From NCBI GenBank assembly GCA_019894875.1, contig JAGXNR010000029.1:1-30530 (forward strand): 30,530 bases of DNA. The letters run 5' to 3'. The notes beneath the pieces were generated by a model that had not been told where the DNA came from, searched no databases, and saw nothing but the letters and a program-made list of their open reading frames with translations. Both the position numbers and the translations under genes were made by a program. This DNA comes from Promethearchaeota archaeon (lineage in GTDB: Archaea; Asgardarchaeota; Lokiarchaeia; Sigynarchaeales; SOKP01). Shown here one piece after another: positions 15,660-24,714 of this stretch (positions are counted from its first letter, which is position 1; the number at the start of each line of letters is the position of its first letter).

Positions 15660-18515
15660 TTATTGAAATATACTCACTTCTGACATTTTCATGAGCATCT
15701 TAATATGTATTGTGAATTCAGAATCCAAACTTAGTGATTTTAATTCTTTTTTTATCAGCTCTGCTGCATCTTTTTTTTCTCGAAATTCAAAAGGAGAGAG
15801 TATACCAGAAGAACTCTTCTCTTGTAATTGTTTAATTATTTTATCAATTTCTTGATCAAATTCCACTAAATTTCCTAAATTTTCAGCTAAAGCTGCTGGA
15901 AGACTAGAATGAACTTTTTTCAGAGAATTTGAAAATTTTAGTAGTTTCTTAGAAAACTGAAGGATAGAGTCTAAAATATCACTTACTTTTTCTGATTCTC
16001 TAAGAAGTTTAAACATCGTGTCATAATATTTAAGTTCATTTTTATCCCTATTGAGAAATTTCGTTAAGTTAGTAATTTTCTGAGAGGCATCAAAATCTTC
16101 AAAACTTTCATATTCTTTAATCTTCTTTTCAGTTTCCTTAATTTCAAGCTGGAGTTGTTCTAATTTCTGGTTGCTCAGATACGCGTCCAATTTCATTATT
16201 TTCCTTTGATATTCTTGTTCATCAAGTATAAGACTTGTAATATCAAATATTTCTGGTAAAGGAGTGTATAAATATTTCAGTATTGAAATATATATTGAAT
16301 GTTCTGTATTTGCTATTTTATTCTCAAAAAATTCAATCGTATCCATATTTTGACTTAATTCTACTAAAAATTTAAAGAACTTCCTCAAACTTAGCATATT
16401 ATTTTGAGCATCAAATGCTATTGAATACATCTCCTCGAAGTATTTCTTATAAAATCTAGTTGCTAAATCAAGTTTCTGAAGAAAGCCGTTTACAAGAGGA
16501 ATTATTTCTCCTGAAAGTCCTGACTTTTTATATTCTGTTCCTATATCTTTTAAGCGTTCTTCCTTGCGATAAGTGATTATTTTAACAATCAACTCTGGAA
16601 AATCTTTTGTAACAATATCATAAGTTTTTATGAAATATCCTTTTTTACTCAATACTGGGACTATTGTATTTATTGTCATTGTTCGCTGTTGGATCGCCTT
16701 AAGATCTTCTTCAACTATTTTGTTAATATGTTCATCTATATCTTTCTTTTTCTCAATATTAGCAATTTGTCTATCTTTTAGCAGTTGATTGAGCCTTATT
16801 GCTCTAATTTGAGCATTTCTTCCACCAAACATTTCTACAAAAATAGTCCCAAGAATTCTAAAAGCTAACGCTCCTGTTAAAGCTTTATCCTTCTCTTCTT
16901 CAAGTAAGATTTGATTTGTAAGTAAATTCAATAACCGAAACATAAACGATTTCTCTTTCTCTCTAGGAATTCCTGCTAGTCTTTCTCGATATTGTTCAAG
17001 TATTTGGTCTTCAGGGAATTTGCTTTCCCAAAGAAAGTCTAAAATCCGATCCCCTTCTGGATTTGGGAGTATTTCTAAAAATCTTGGAATTATTTCTGCA
17101 ATTGCTTGAGCCCAGCTAAAATGTTCTTTTGATAATGGAATTTCTTCATGGTACTCTGCCAACAAATCATGAATTAACCCCCCTTTATCAATTACTTTAG
17201 GTCCATCATATCTGCCAAGAGTATGAATAAGAATCTCATCAAAATTTGGATCTGAAGATAGTGGCATTCTTATCTCGATCTTCTCTAGAAATGCTTTAAA
17301 AAGATCAAATAAACTCCTAACTTTATGATTGGATCTATTAATTATGAATTGATTTATCTCAGCATTATTTAGGTCGTTTAATTCTATTAATGAATTTGCA
17401 AATATAATCGCTCCATTAAACACTAACTCTACTTTTTCTGGCTCGTGATACGAGGCAGATTCTGAGAATTTAAAGAGGAATTTTGCGAGATCGGAACCAA
17501 GATATTCTCTATACTGTTCGGGTATTTGATTTATTGATTCTAATAATTCTTCAATTAACATATCGATCATATCTTCCCCGATTATCATAGCATATTTTTT
17601 TTCTGCTCGTTTTAGAAAAGCTTCAACATCTGAAAATTGAACACGTGTTTCTTCTTCTCCTAACAGATGGGTTAATATATCTTCTAAACTCTCACTAGAT
17701 CCTAATAGATTATTTTCATTAACCGCGTCTAACAATGCTTTGAATAAATCTAATAAAGTATGCAATCTATTTTTACTTCTTCTGGTGATCTCTTGATTTA
17801 TTTGATCAGATGTTTTTCCGTTACAATTAGCGAGTGACTTGGTGAATAAGACAGTATGATTTAACATCCCATTTAATGTTTCGGGAACTAATTTTTCTAC
17901 ACTCTGAGAGAATTTAAACAAAAATTTTGAGGCTTCAGAACTAAAATAATCCCGTAAATTTTCATCAACCTTAGAAAAAGTTTGAATAATTTGTTCTGAA
18001 TAGTGATGAGATTTCTCCTCTCCTATTTTGAGAGCAAAATTTTTCTCAGCACGTTTTATAAATAACTCGATATCATTAAATTGAGTTATTTCTGTTTTAC
18101 TACCAAATAAAAATGAAAGTATCTCTTCAAAACTTGCTTGATCCCCCATTATTTTACCATTCATGGCTTTTTCAACAAACGCAAGCATCATATCCGAGAG
18201 ATTTCGCGTTTTGTTATCACTTCTTTTACTCAATAGTTGATTGACTTGGTTTCTATCTTTATTGAGTAAATCTTTAAGCGATATGGCAAATATTAGAACA
18301 TGTTTAAGTACAGCATCAATAATTTCAGGAGATAGATCTTCAAGGTCTCTCGAAAGATTGAACAAATATTTTGGAATTTCCGAACCGATTGTTCGTCGAA
18401 ATTTTGCAGGGATTTCGTTAGTGGCTTTTTTTATATTTCCAAAAAGCACTAAAGTCTTTTCTTCACCAATCTTATCTTTAAAAGGTTGTTCTGCTCTTTT
18501 CAGAAACACTTCCAT
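15660..18515 (-). CDS. large helical protein with three tandem 148-residue repeats
   Basis: 951 residues, no recognised family. Residues 2-138, 150-286 and 298-434 are three copies of one unit with an exact period of 148 residues. Each opens with a block like ExFLKRAEKxFAxxIGEE, has a central SxxxKFLFKFSxSxExxxPE, then FxxSLxxxN and RSxxxxxxLxDLFKAFL, and closes with F-EILxHLLG. No indel separates the copies. Residues 440-760 are helical with no motif that I know. About 765-805 is a coiled coil (LEQLQLEIKETEKKIKEYE), and the end is helical. There is no signal peptide and no membrane segment, so it is probably a large cytoplasmic scaffold. It lies alone between pyrG (convergent) and the peptide-transporter operon (same strand, 244 bp upstream). 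Confidence 0.8.
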   Translation of the reverse strand: MEVFLKRAEQPFKDKIGEEKTLVLFGNIKKATNEIPAKFRRTIGSEIPKYLFNLSRDLEDLSPEIIDAVLKHVLIFAISLKDLLNKDRNQVNQLLSKRSDNKTRNLSDMMLAFVEKAMNGKIMGDQASFEEILSFLFGSKTEITQFNDIELFIKRAEKNFALKIGEEKSHHYSEQIIQTFSKVDENLRDYFSSEASKFLFKFSQSVEKLVPETLNGMLNHTVLFTKSLANCNGKTSDQINQEITRRSKNRLHTLLDLFKALLDAVNENNLLGSSESLEDILTHLLGEEETRVQFSDVEAFLKRAEKKYAMIIGEDMIDMLIEELLESINQIPEQYREYLGSDLAKFLFKFSESASYHEPEKVELVFNGAIIFANSLIELNDLNNAEINQFIINRSNHKVRSLFDLFKAFLEKIEIRMPLSSDPNFDEILIHTLGRYDGPKVIDKGGLIHDLLAEYHEEIPLSKEHFSWAQAIAEIIPRFLEILPNPEGDRILDFLWESKFPEDQILEQYRERLAGIPREKEKSFMFRLLNLLTNQILLEEEKDKALTGALAFRILGTIFVEMFGGRNAQIRAIRLNQLLKDRQIANIEKKKDIDEHINKIVEEDLKAIQQRTMTINTIVPVLSKKGYFIKTYDIVTKDFPELIVKIITYRKEERLKDIGTEYKKSGLSGEIIPLVNGFLQKLDLATRFYKKYFEEMYSIAFDAQNNMLSLRKFFKFLVELSQNMDTIEFFENKIANTEHSIYISILKYLYTPLPEIFDITSLILDEQEYQRKIMKLDAYLSNQKLEQLQLEIKETEKKIKEYESFEDFDASQKITNLTKFLNRDKNELKYYDTMFKLLRESEKVSDILDSILQFSKKLLKFSNSLKKVHSSLPAALAENLGNLVEFDQEIDKIIKQLQEKSSSGILSPFEFREKKDAAELIKKELKSLSLDSEFTIHIKMLMKMSEVSIFQ
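17193..18512 (-). repeat. three in-frame coding repeats, 444-nt period
   Basis: Copy 1 spans 18512-18069, copy 2 18068-17625 and copy 3 17624-17193 (counting codons 2-149, 150-297 and 298-441 of the 951-residue gene). They are similar in protein but well diverged in DNA, so the triplication is old. Confidence 0.8.
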
Positions 18516-18759
18516 CTTTAAAGCACACTCACAGTTTAATAAAATAGGTGCAGATTTTGTTTATGATTAAATATTCTACTTACACCTAATCAGATAAATA
18601 AATAACTTAGGTTATAAATTTAAATTTATGTTTTATTGACTATTTCCTCGTCAAATAAAACAACTTCAAAAAATTATTTCTTCTGAGGAATCTAATTGAA
18701 ACTAATGCTTTATATTTAATATAGAAGAGATTTAGGTGAAAAAATTTAAAAAGTTTTAG

Positions 18760-20538
18760 TTAATTATCAATAACCTCAGTTTCCGCGCCTACTTGTCCAA
18801 CTGAGAGTTCTTTTTGCATTGATACAGGAGGATTAACACACCAAATGTAATGTCCCTCTTCGATTTTTATTTTATGAGGCATATCATGCATACAATCTCT
18901 CGTTTTTGCATCTGAAATACAGCGGGGATTAAAAGTACAACCCGGAGGAGGTGCGATTGGGCTGGGTACTTCACCTTTAATAACAAAACTAATCTCCTTA
19001 TTTTTTGGATCAAGTTCGGTTCTTGAAGCTAATAATGCTTGAGTATAAGGATGAGTGGGATTTGAAAAAATTTGATCAGTTTCTCCAACTTCAACAAATT
19101 TGCCAAGATACATTACAGCAACTCTATCAGCAATATGATTTACAACGGCTAAATTATGAGTGATAAATAAAAATCCATACCCATACGTTTTTTGTAACTT
19201 CTTCAGCAAATTAAGAATTTGAGCTTGAACAGAAACATCTAAAGCAGATGTAGGCTCATCTAATATTATTAATTCTGGATTGCTTGCAAGTGCTCTCGCA
19301 ATGATAATTCTTTGTTTTTGGCCTCCTGAAAACTCATGAGGGAAGCGATCCAAATGTTCTCGTTTTAATGAAACCTCATCTAACAATCTTAATACATGTC
19401 TTCTTATCTCATCATTTTTAGTAATCCCCAATAAATTTTTCAAGGGTTCCGCTATGACATTAACTATTTTCATTCGAGGATTTAATGATGCATCAGGATC
19501 CTGAAAAACTATTTGAATTTTTTGTCTTAAATATTTCGTATAATTATGAGGCATGGGTTCATTGTTAAACAAAATTTCACCTGCTTCTTTCGGAACTAAT
19601 CCTAGAATAGCGTTAGCAACCGTAGTTTTACCACAGCCACTTTCCCCTACTAATCCAACAGTTTCCCCCGTATCTATATGAAAAGAGACACCATCTACAG
19701 CCTTAACGGATCCAAACTGTCTTTTTAGCATTCCCCCAATTAAAGGATAATAGACTTTTAAATTATTTATTTCTAATAATCTCTTATTTTCTTCAAGAAC
19801 ATTAATATCTCTGATTTTATCAAAATTTAAAGTTGATTGAACTGCTAATTTTAAGATAGTACTAGTAATTAGTGTAATTACTAATCCCCATATTAGATTA
19901 GTAAAAAAACCAGAGGTAAAACGCCTTAGTGTTGCTTCATATAAAGTTGCTAAATAAATGAGTGCAGGTATGATCGTAACCACCATAAGGGTGCTTCTAT
20001 TTTTTATAAACTGGGCTTTATCTCCCCAATTTATATAAAAAGTATTAATACCTATTATCAATATAGCCTGTAGAAAAAACGTCATACCAGCCCCAAATAT
20101 GTCTTCATTGTTACTGCTGACCATAATATTTATTACATTTATAGCAGTTCTCATCAAAGTAGTTAGAGCATATATTAATATTCCAAGAAAAATTGTTGGA
20201 ATTAAGGATTCTGTTAACTTCTTATCGTAGTATCTCGTAATTAAAAACGAAATTATCCCTACTCCTACAATAATTTTTAAGACATTAGAAATTATGGACA
20301 CTTCAGCTCCTATTCCAATAAAATAAAGAAATAGAAATTCAAAAGCTACATTTATTACAAACCATATCCCATTCACGAGAGTTACAAGCTTACGAGAATC
20401 ATCCCACTCTTTTCTTCTTACATACGATCCTACAATGGACATCCCATAGAGCAGGGCTAAAATAGCGAAAAAAAATCCCATAATGAATTCAAATATAAAA
20501 GTTCCGCTCGTTAAATTTGAAGGTATCTGCATTTGCAT
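18760..20538 (-). CDS. oligopeptide ABC transporter ATPase (OppF/DppF type) with an N-terminal membrane domain
   Basis: 592 residues. The C-terminal half is a complete OppF/DppF ATPase: Walker A GESGCGKTT (298-306), Q-loop Q346, signature SGGQKQR (404-410), Walker B LIILDEPT (423-430), H-loop H461, and the oligopeptide C-terminal extension with C534, C540, C549 and C567. Cysteines of this sort hold a [4Fe-4S] cluster in some Opp/Dpp ATPases. Residues 10-235 hold about seven hydrophobic segments (near 12-38, 52-75, 82-101, 112-138, 150-170, 183-200 and 211-233). Normal OppF has about 330 residues and no membrane part, so this domain is an unusual fusion. The ATG at 20538 follows AAAGGAT by 6 nt. 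It is the last gene of the transporter operon, and the partner of the 1012-residue ATPase. Confidence 0.9.
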   Translation of the reverse strand: MQMQIPSNLTSGTFIFEFIMGFFFAILALLYGMSIVGSYVRRKEWDDSRKLVTLVNGIWFVINVAFEFLFLYFIGIGAEVSIISNVLKIIVGVGIISFLITRYYDKKLTESLIPTIFLGILIYALTTLMRTAINVINIMVSSNNEDIFGAGMTFFLQAILIIGINTFYINWGDKAQFIKNRSTLMVVTIIPALIYLATLYEATLRRFTSGFFTNLIWGLVITLITSTILKLAVQSTLNFDKIRDINVLEENKRLLEINNLKVYYPLIGGMLKRQFGSVKAVDGVSFHIDTGETVGLVGESGCGKTTVANAILGLVPKEAGEILFNNEPMPHNYTKYLRQKIQIVFQDPDASLNPRMKIVNVIAEPLKNLLGITKNDEIRRHVLRLLDEVSLKREHLDRFPHEFSGGQKQRIIIARALASNPELIILDEPTSALDVSVQAQILNLLKKLQKTYGYGFLFITHNLAVVNHIADRVAVMYLGKFVEVGETDQIFSNPTHPYTQALLASRTELDPKNKEISFVIKGEVPSPIAPPPGCTFNPRCISDAKTRDCMHDMPHKIKIEEGHYIWCVNPPVSMQKELSVGQVGAETEVIDN

Positions 20539-20593
20539 GTTAAATCCTTTTTTTCATGATTGTTTTTTTTTGAATCTTATTTAATATCTTGTT

Positions 20594-23500
20594 TTACAAA
20601 ATTGGTACATCAATTATCTTTCTTTCTGCCTCTTTTATTGCGATCTCAGCGAGATCCTTGTATTCTGGGTCATAAAGATGACACGCTACAAAATAATTAG
20701 GTTCGGTTTCAATACTTTTTGGAATAACTGAATCACATGGTTCAAAACAATAATTACATCGTGGGTGAAATCTACAACCCGATGGGGGATAAATCAAATT
20801 CGGTACCATTCCCGGGATAACTTCAAGGAGATCCCTTTTCTTCCCTACCACTGGTACAGATGCTATAAGTCCCCTTGTATATGGGTGGTATGGTGTTATA
20901 AATAGTTTTTCTATATCACCATATTCAACGATAAATCCACTATACATTACAGCAACCCGATCACACATTTTTGAAATAATTCCTAAATCGTGAGTAATAA
21001 AAAGTATCGAGGTATTGTATTTTTTCTTTAAGTTTTTCATTAATTGTAATATCTGGTTTTGAATTGTTACATCAAGGGCGGTTGTGGGCTCATCAGCAAT
21101 TAATAGTTTTGGGCTACAAGCGAGACCCATAGCAATCTGAATACGTTGTCGCATACCTCCACTTAATTCATGGGGATATCGATCTAAAATGATTCGTGGC
21201 ATTGGTATATTTAAATCTTTTAATACTTTTTGACTCCACTTTCTAGCAATTTCATAAATACTTGTATCTTTTTTAACTGCTTCAATTAGCAACTCATCTT
21301 CCATATGAAGACGGTATACTTCAGCAATTTGATCACCAACTTTGAATACCGGATTCAACGAGTTAAGGGGATCTTGAAAAATCATAGTAATTCTATTTCC
21401 ACGATATTGTAAAAATTCTTCCTCAGTTTTTTGGTGTAAATCCTCTCCTTCAAAAAAAACTTGCCCACTCTTAATTTCACCAGGAGGGCGCACCAACCGA
21501 AGGATAGATAACGCAGTCACAGATTTACCACATCCTGTTTCCCCAACAAGACCGAGAGTCTCACCTTCATATATTTTAAATGAAACACCTTCTACCGCTC
21601 TAACAACACCCTCTTCTGTATAAAAGTAAGTCGTAAGATCTTGAACATTTAAGATAATTTCTTTCCCTATCCCTATATGATCTTGTTGTTGGGCTTCTTC
21701 TTCAGAAGTTTTGATAGCTGCACGGAATTGGTCTTCCATTTTTCCAGAAGTGTCTAATCCCATTCTTATCCTTAAGGTTGCAAAAACTGTAATGATATAT
21801 ATACCTGATGCAACAATTAATGGAACCCGGGGATCTTGAAAGCCATAATGATATGATATAATAAGAGATTGGAATAATCCTATGAAAACAGCGACAAATA
21901 TGAGGACTAAATATATAACAATTTGAGACAAAATTATAAATTTAAAAGTTTCTCCCAGTTTTTTCTTGTAGACTTTTAAAGCTATGATTGAACCTACAAA
22001 AATATTAAGTATTACTATGAAAAGTTCATTCAATAAAAATGGTAATAGTATCTCATATTGCGTTGGCCACGCATCACCTCCCCAAAAATCGGATAAGATA
22101 TTAGAAGTGTAAATCCCTGCTTCTGAGGAGATTGCAAATAAAAAGACTCTAAGAGGTAAATTAAGAATTAACCATACTAAATTAAGCCTAAATGCTTTTT
22201 TTTTAACAAAGGGTGCATTTTTCATAGCGGCATCCCACATTTTTATTGATGTAGCATACCAGAGAAGAATCCTTGTCCCTAACACAAACATTACAATCGA
22301 AAAAATAACAATGAATGTTAGATTCAAAATTATAATATCAGTTATCAAAATAAATAGATATAAATAAATAACAAAGAATGGTACAAGCCACATCCAAAAT
22401 GTTACAAATCCCCCAAAAATAGCAGTTTGTCGAAATAGTATTTTTGATATTCGTCTGTTAACAGGATTCATCCGGTTAAATAGAAAAATTAGAGATACAT
22501 CCCCAACAACCATGAAAAGTGCACTCAAACAACTAATTAAAATTACCTGTACCAAAATATTTTGTGGTAACAACATTCTTAATATCAAGATAATTACAAT
22601 CGGATAAACCCATATTAATCCTATAACAATTTTATTAAAGCTTTTATTAAAGATACTATCCAATAATGCATCATCATCTAATGAGTCAGATTTTTTAAAT
22701 TTCTTTAATAGATATACATAATTCTTAAGAGAAATCCCTTGCGGAAAACGGGTAATTTTATCTTCTTCACCTATACTTATAGGAAAAGAATTTTGCTCTT
22801 CTATTTTCAGTTCTCTTCCGTTAGGATTATAATTGTTAGAATGCTTTCCTAACTCTGACATTAATAGTTCTTTTACCCTCTTAGAACTTCTTTCACTCAT
22901 TTCTGGTAACAATTTACTTCTCAGTAAATTAAAAAAGACAGTGATATATAATCCCACGATAACAATAAATAACACTCGGATGTCCTGCCTGATAATTTGA
23001 AATCCGAGCCATTTGTGAATGTATACTTCAAATATTAATAGCTGAATAAACCAAAGAGAAAATGCAATTATCCCTCCTCTGTACATGGCGTTTCTAATTA
23101 CTTTCTTTTCAATCTTCTTCTCATTTGATAAAGTTCTATTAATGATAGAAGTAAGAATAATGCAAAAGGCAACTACCACAAAGCTCCAGAATACACCCAG
23201 AGCAAATTTGTCAGGATAATCTGGAAACTGCGGATCTTTTAAATTAATTTGAAGTAATCTCATTGAAAGAAAAATTCCTGCAAGAAAGTAAGAAATTCCG
23301 ATAATATAAATAAGAATTTTATTAAAATTATAATTTTGGGATTTTTCTTCGTCTGAACTCCTTGATAAACCAAATTTTCTTAAAAAAGGTTTATGGAGAA
23401 ACAAAAAGATCGTTATCATTATTCCAAAGTACAAAAAATCTTCATTCAGAACCTTGAATACATAAATTACCGTCCCAAGAGCTTCAAACAATAATCTAAG

Positions 23501-23680
23501 CACTAGTATGATACCGAAAACAATTGAACTAGTCACAAGTGAACTAAATCTGTATGGTTTCCTCACCGATTTTTCTTCAAAACAAAAATTGATAATAAAA
23601 ACCGATAATAGTAGTAATATTATAAATGCCATTAAAGCTTCAATTATTGAGAGTCCGAAATTAGCTGTTATTCCTAAAAT
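20594..23680 (-). CDS. oligopeptide ABC transporter ATPase (OppD/DppD type) with a very large N-terminal membrane domain, probable AUU start
   Basis: The first ATG (23632) gives 1012 residues, about three times the normal OppD length. Numbered from there, residues 1-620 hold about 14 hydrophobic segments, in two blocks (about 1-240 and 334-620) split by a soluble stretch of about 95 residues. Residues 655-1000 are a complete ATPase: Walker A GETGCGKS (697-704), signature SGGMRQR (824-830), Walker B LLIADEPT (843-850), H-loop H881, and C953, C959, C962, C966 and C984 near the end. The frame stays open upstream of the ATG. An ATT at 23680 lies 7 nt after GGTG and 17 bp after the permease stop, and would complete the first hydrophobic helix (1028 residues). 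The ATG at 23632 has no ribosome binding site, so I place the start at 23680 with caution. Confidence 0.85.
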   Translation of the reverse strand: MLGITANFGLSIIEALMAFIILLLLSVFIINFCFEEKSVRKPYRFSSLVTSSIVFGIILVLRLLFEALGTVIYVFKVLNEDFLYFGIMITIFLFLHKPFLRKFGLSRSSDEEKSQNYNFNKILIYIIGISYFLAGIFLSMRLLQINLKDPQFPDYPDKFALGVFWSFVVVAFCIILTSIINRTLSNEKKIEKKVIRNAMYRGGIIAFSLWFIQLLIFEVYIHKWLGFQIIRQDIRVLFIVIVGLYITVFFNLLRSKLLPEMSERSSKRVKELLMSELGKHSNNYNPNGRELKIEEQNSFPISIGEEDKITRFPQGISLKNYVYLLKKFKKSDSLDDDALLDSIFNKSFNKIVIGLIWVYPIVIILILRMLLPQNILVQVILISCLSALFMVVGDVSLIFLFNRMNPVNRRISKILFRQTAIFGGFVTFWMWLVPFFVIYLYLFILITDIIILNLTFIVIFSIVMFVLGTRILLWYATSIKMWDAAMKNAPFVKKKAFRLNLVWLILNLPLRVFLFAISSEAGIYTSNILSDFWGGDAWPTQYEILLPFLLNELFIVILNIFVGSIIALKVYKKKLGETFKFIILSQIVIYLVLIFVAVFIGLFQSLIISYHYGFQDPRVPLIVASGIYIITVFATLRIRMGLDTSGKMEDQFRAAIKTSEEEAQQQDHIGIGKEIILNVQDLTTYFYTEEGVVRAVEGVSFKIYEGETLGLVGETGCGKSVTALSILRLVRPPGEIKSGQVFFEGEDLHQKTEEEFLQYRGNRITMIFQDPLNSLNPVFKVGDQIAEVYRLHMEDELLIEAVKKDTSIYEIARKWSQKVLKDLNIPMPRIILDRYPHELSGGMRQRIQIAMGLACSPKLLIADEPTTALDVTIQNQILQLMKNLKKKYNTSILFITHDLGIISKMCDRVAVMYSGFIVEYGDIEKLFITPYHPYTRGLIASVPVVGKKRDLLEVIPGMVPNLIYPPSGCRFHPRCNYCFEPCDSVIPKSIETEPNYFVACHLYDPEYKDLAEIAIKEAERKIIDVPIL

Positions 23681-23687
23681 TTTTAAA

Positions 23688-23693
23688 CACCTC
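23688..23693 (-). promoter_or_regulatory. Shine-Dalgarno GAGGTG that supports a non-AUG start
   Basis: GAGGTG on the reverse strand lies 5 bp past the stop codon of the upstream permease gene and 7 nt before the in-frame ATT at 23680. The GTG inside it is out of frame and soon meets a stop. The spacing equals that seen before the ATT of the amidohydrolase gene at 3899. Confidence 0.45.
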
Positions 23694-23697
23694 TTAT

Positions 23698-24690
23698 TTA
23701 TATATGTAATCGAGGATCTAAAGCATCCCTCAATCCATCACCTATTAACATAAATCCAATTGCAGCAATAGCGATAAAAAGCCCAGGCCAAAAGACCGCA
23801 TTGTATGCAGCCGATTCACCTCTTCCAAATTGAATATCTGTGCCCCAATCTGCAAACGCTTCATCTCCTAATCCTAAAAAGGCAATACCTACAAATCCTA
23901 AAATTGCCCCACCCATTGCTCCAAAGAAACCAATGATAATTGGAGAAATTGCATTTGGTAACACATGTTTAAACATTACTTTAAACTTTTCCGCTCCACT
24001 AGTTACCGCTGCTCGAACATAAACATTTTGTTTTACTTGTAACACCAGAGCTCTTACCCATCGAGTAGATCCGGGTATACCAAATAGACCGAATAGAATT
24101 AGAATATTATATAAACTATTTCCTATTAAAGGAGCTATAATAATAACAAGAATTAACGATGGAAAAGCAAACCAAAAATCACAAAAACGCATTATTATTG
24201 CATCTATCTTTCCCCCAAAGTATGCAGAAATCGTTCCCACTGCAAGACCACCAAGGGTACCAATTATAACAGGGAGAGCTGCTGCAGTCAGTGCAGTTCT
24301 TGCACCCCAAATTAATCTTCCAAGAATATCAAATCCGTATTTTGTCGTACCCAATGGATGTTCTGGTGATGGGTCAAGGTATGGTGTCTCAAAGGGGAAA
24401 TCCGGTGGTGTTAAATTTTCGATAGTAAATGGAGTTAACCAAGGAGAATACACACCTAAAACAGCGATAAACAATATCATAACAATTCCTGCTATTGATA
24501 AAGGTTTAAGAAGGCGCCTAAATAATCTCCTTTTAGATTTTATTCTACCGATTTCATATTCAGTATCTTCAAAGTCTGGTTCACGCCAACCAGGTATCAA
24601 ATAGAATTTTAGATATCTGAAAAAGCCACCTTTTTTTTTAACGGTTGGATATTGTTCTCCTTTAGTTTCTTCTAAATAAGGTTGTTCCAT
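23698..24690 (-). CDS. oligopeptide ABC transporter permease (OppC/DppC type)
   Basis: 330 residues, standard OppC length with about six membrane segments. A longer cytoplasmic N-terminus (1-62, ending in the basic stretch KSKRRLFRRLLKP) precedes the first helix. Family blocks are clear: HPLGTTKYGFDILGR (111-125), the EAA coupling loop VRAAVTSGAEKFKVMFKHVLPN (225-246), FLGLG (271-275), and GDGLRDALDPR (317-327). It forms the membrane channel with the OppB-type protein encoded just upstream (24 bp between stop and start). GTGAT about 6 nt before the ATG is a likely ribosome binding site. Confidence 0.95.
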   Translation of the reverse strand: MEQPYLEETKGEQYPTVKKKGGFFRYLKFYLIPGWREPDFEDTEYEIGRIKSKRRLFRRLLKPLSIAGIVMILFIAVLGVYSPWLTPFTIENLTPPDFPFETPYLDPSPEHPLGTTKYGFDILGRLIWGARTALTAAALPVIIGTLGGLAVGTISAYFGGKIDAIIMRFCDFWFAFPSLILVIIIAPLIGNSLYNILILFGLFGIPGSTRWVRALVLQVKQNVYVRAAVTSGAEKFKVMFKHVLPNAISPIIIGFFGAMGGAILGFVGIAFLGLGDEAFADWGTDIQFGRGESAAYNAVFWPGLFIAIAAIGFMLIGDGLRDALDPRLHI

Positions 24691-24714
24691 TTTATTATCA
24701 CTTCTTCTATTCTT

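Noticed and set aside
18241..18570. 109-codon plus-strand ORF over the start of the triple-repeat gene
   Set aside because: Antisense shadow. The minus-strand frame shows the exact repeat periodicity.
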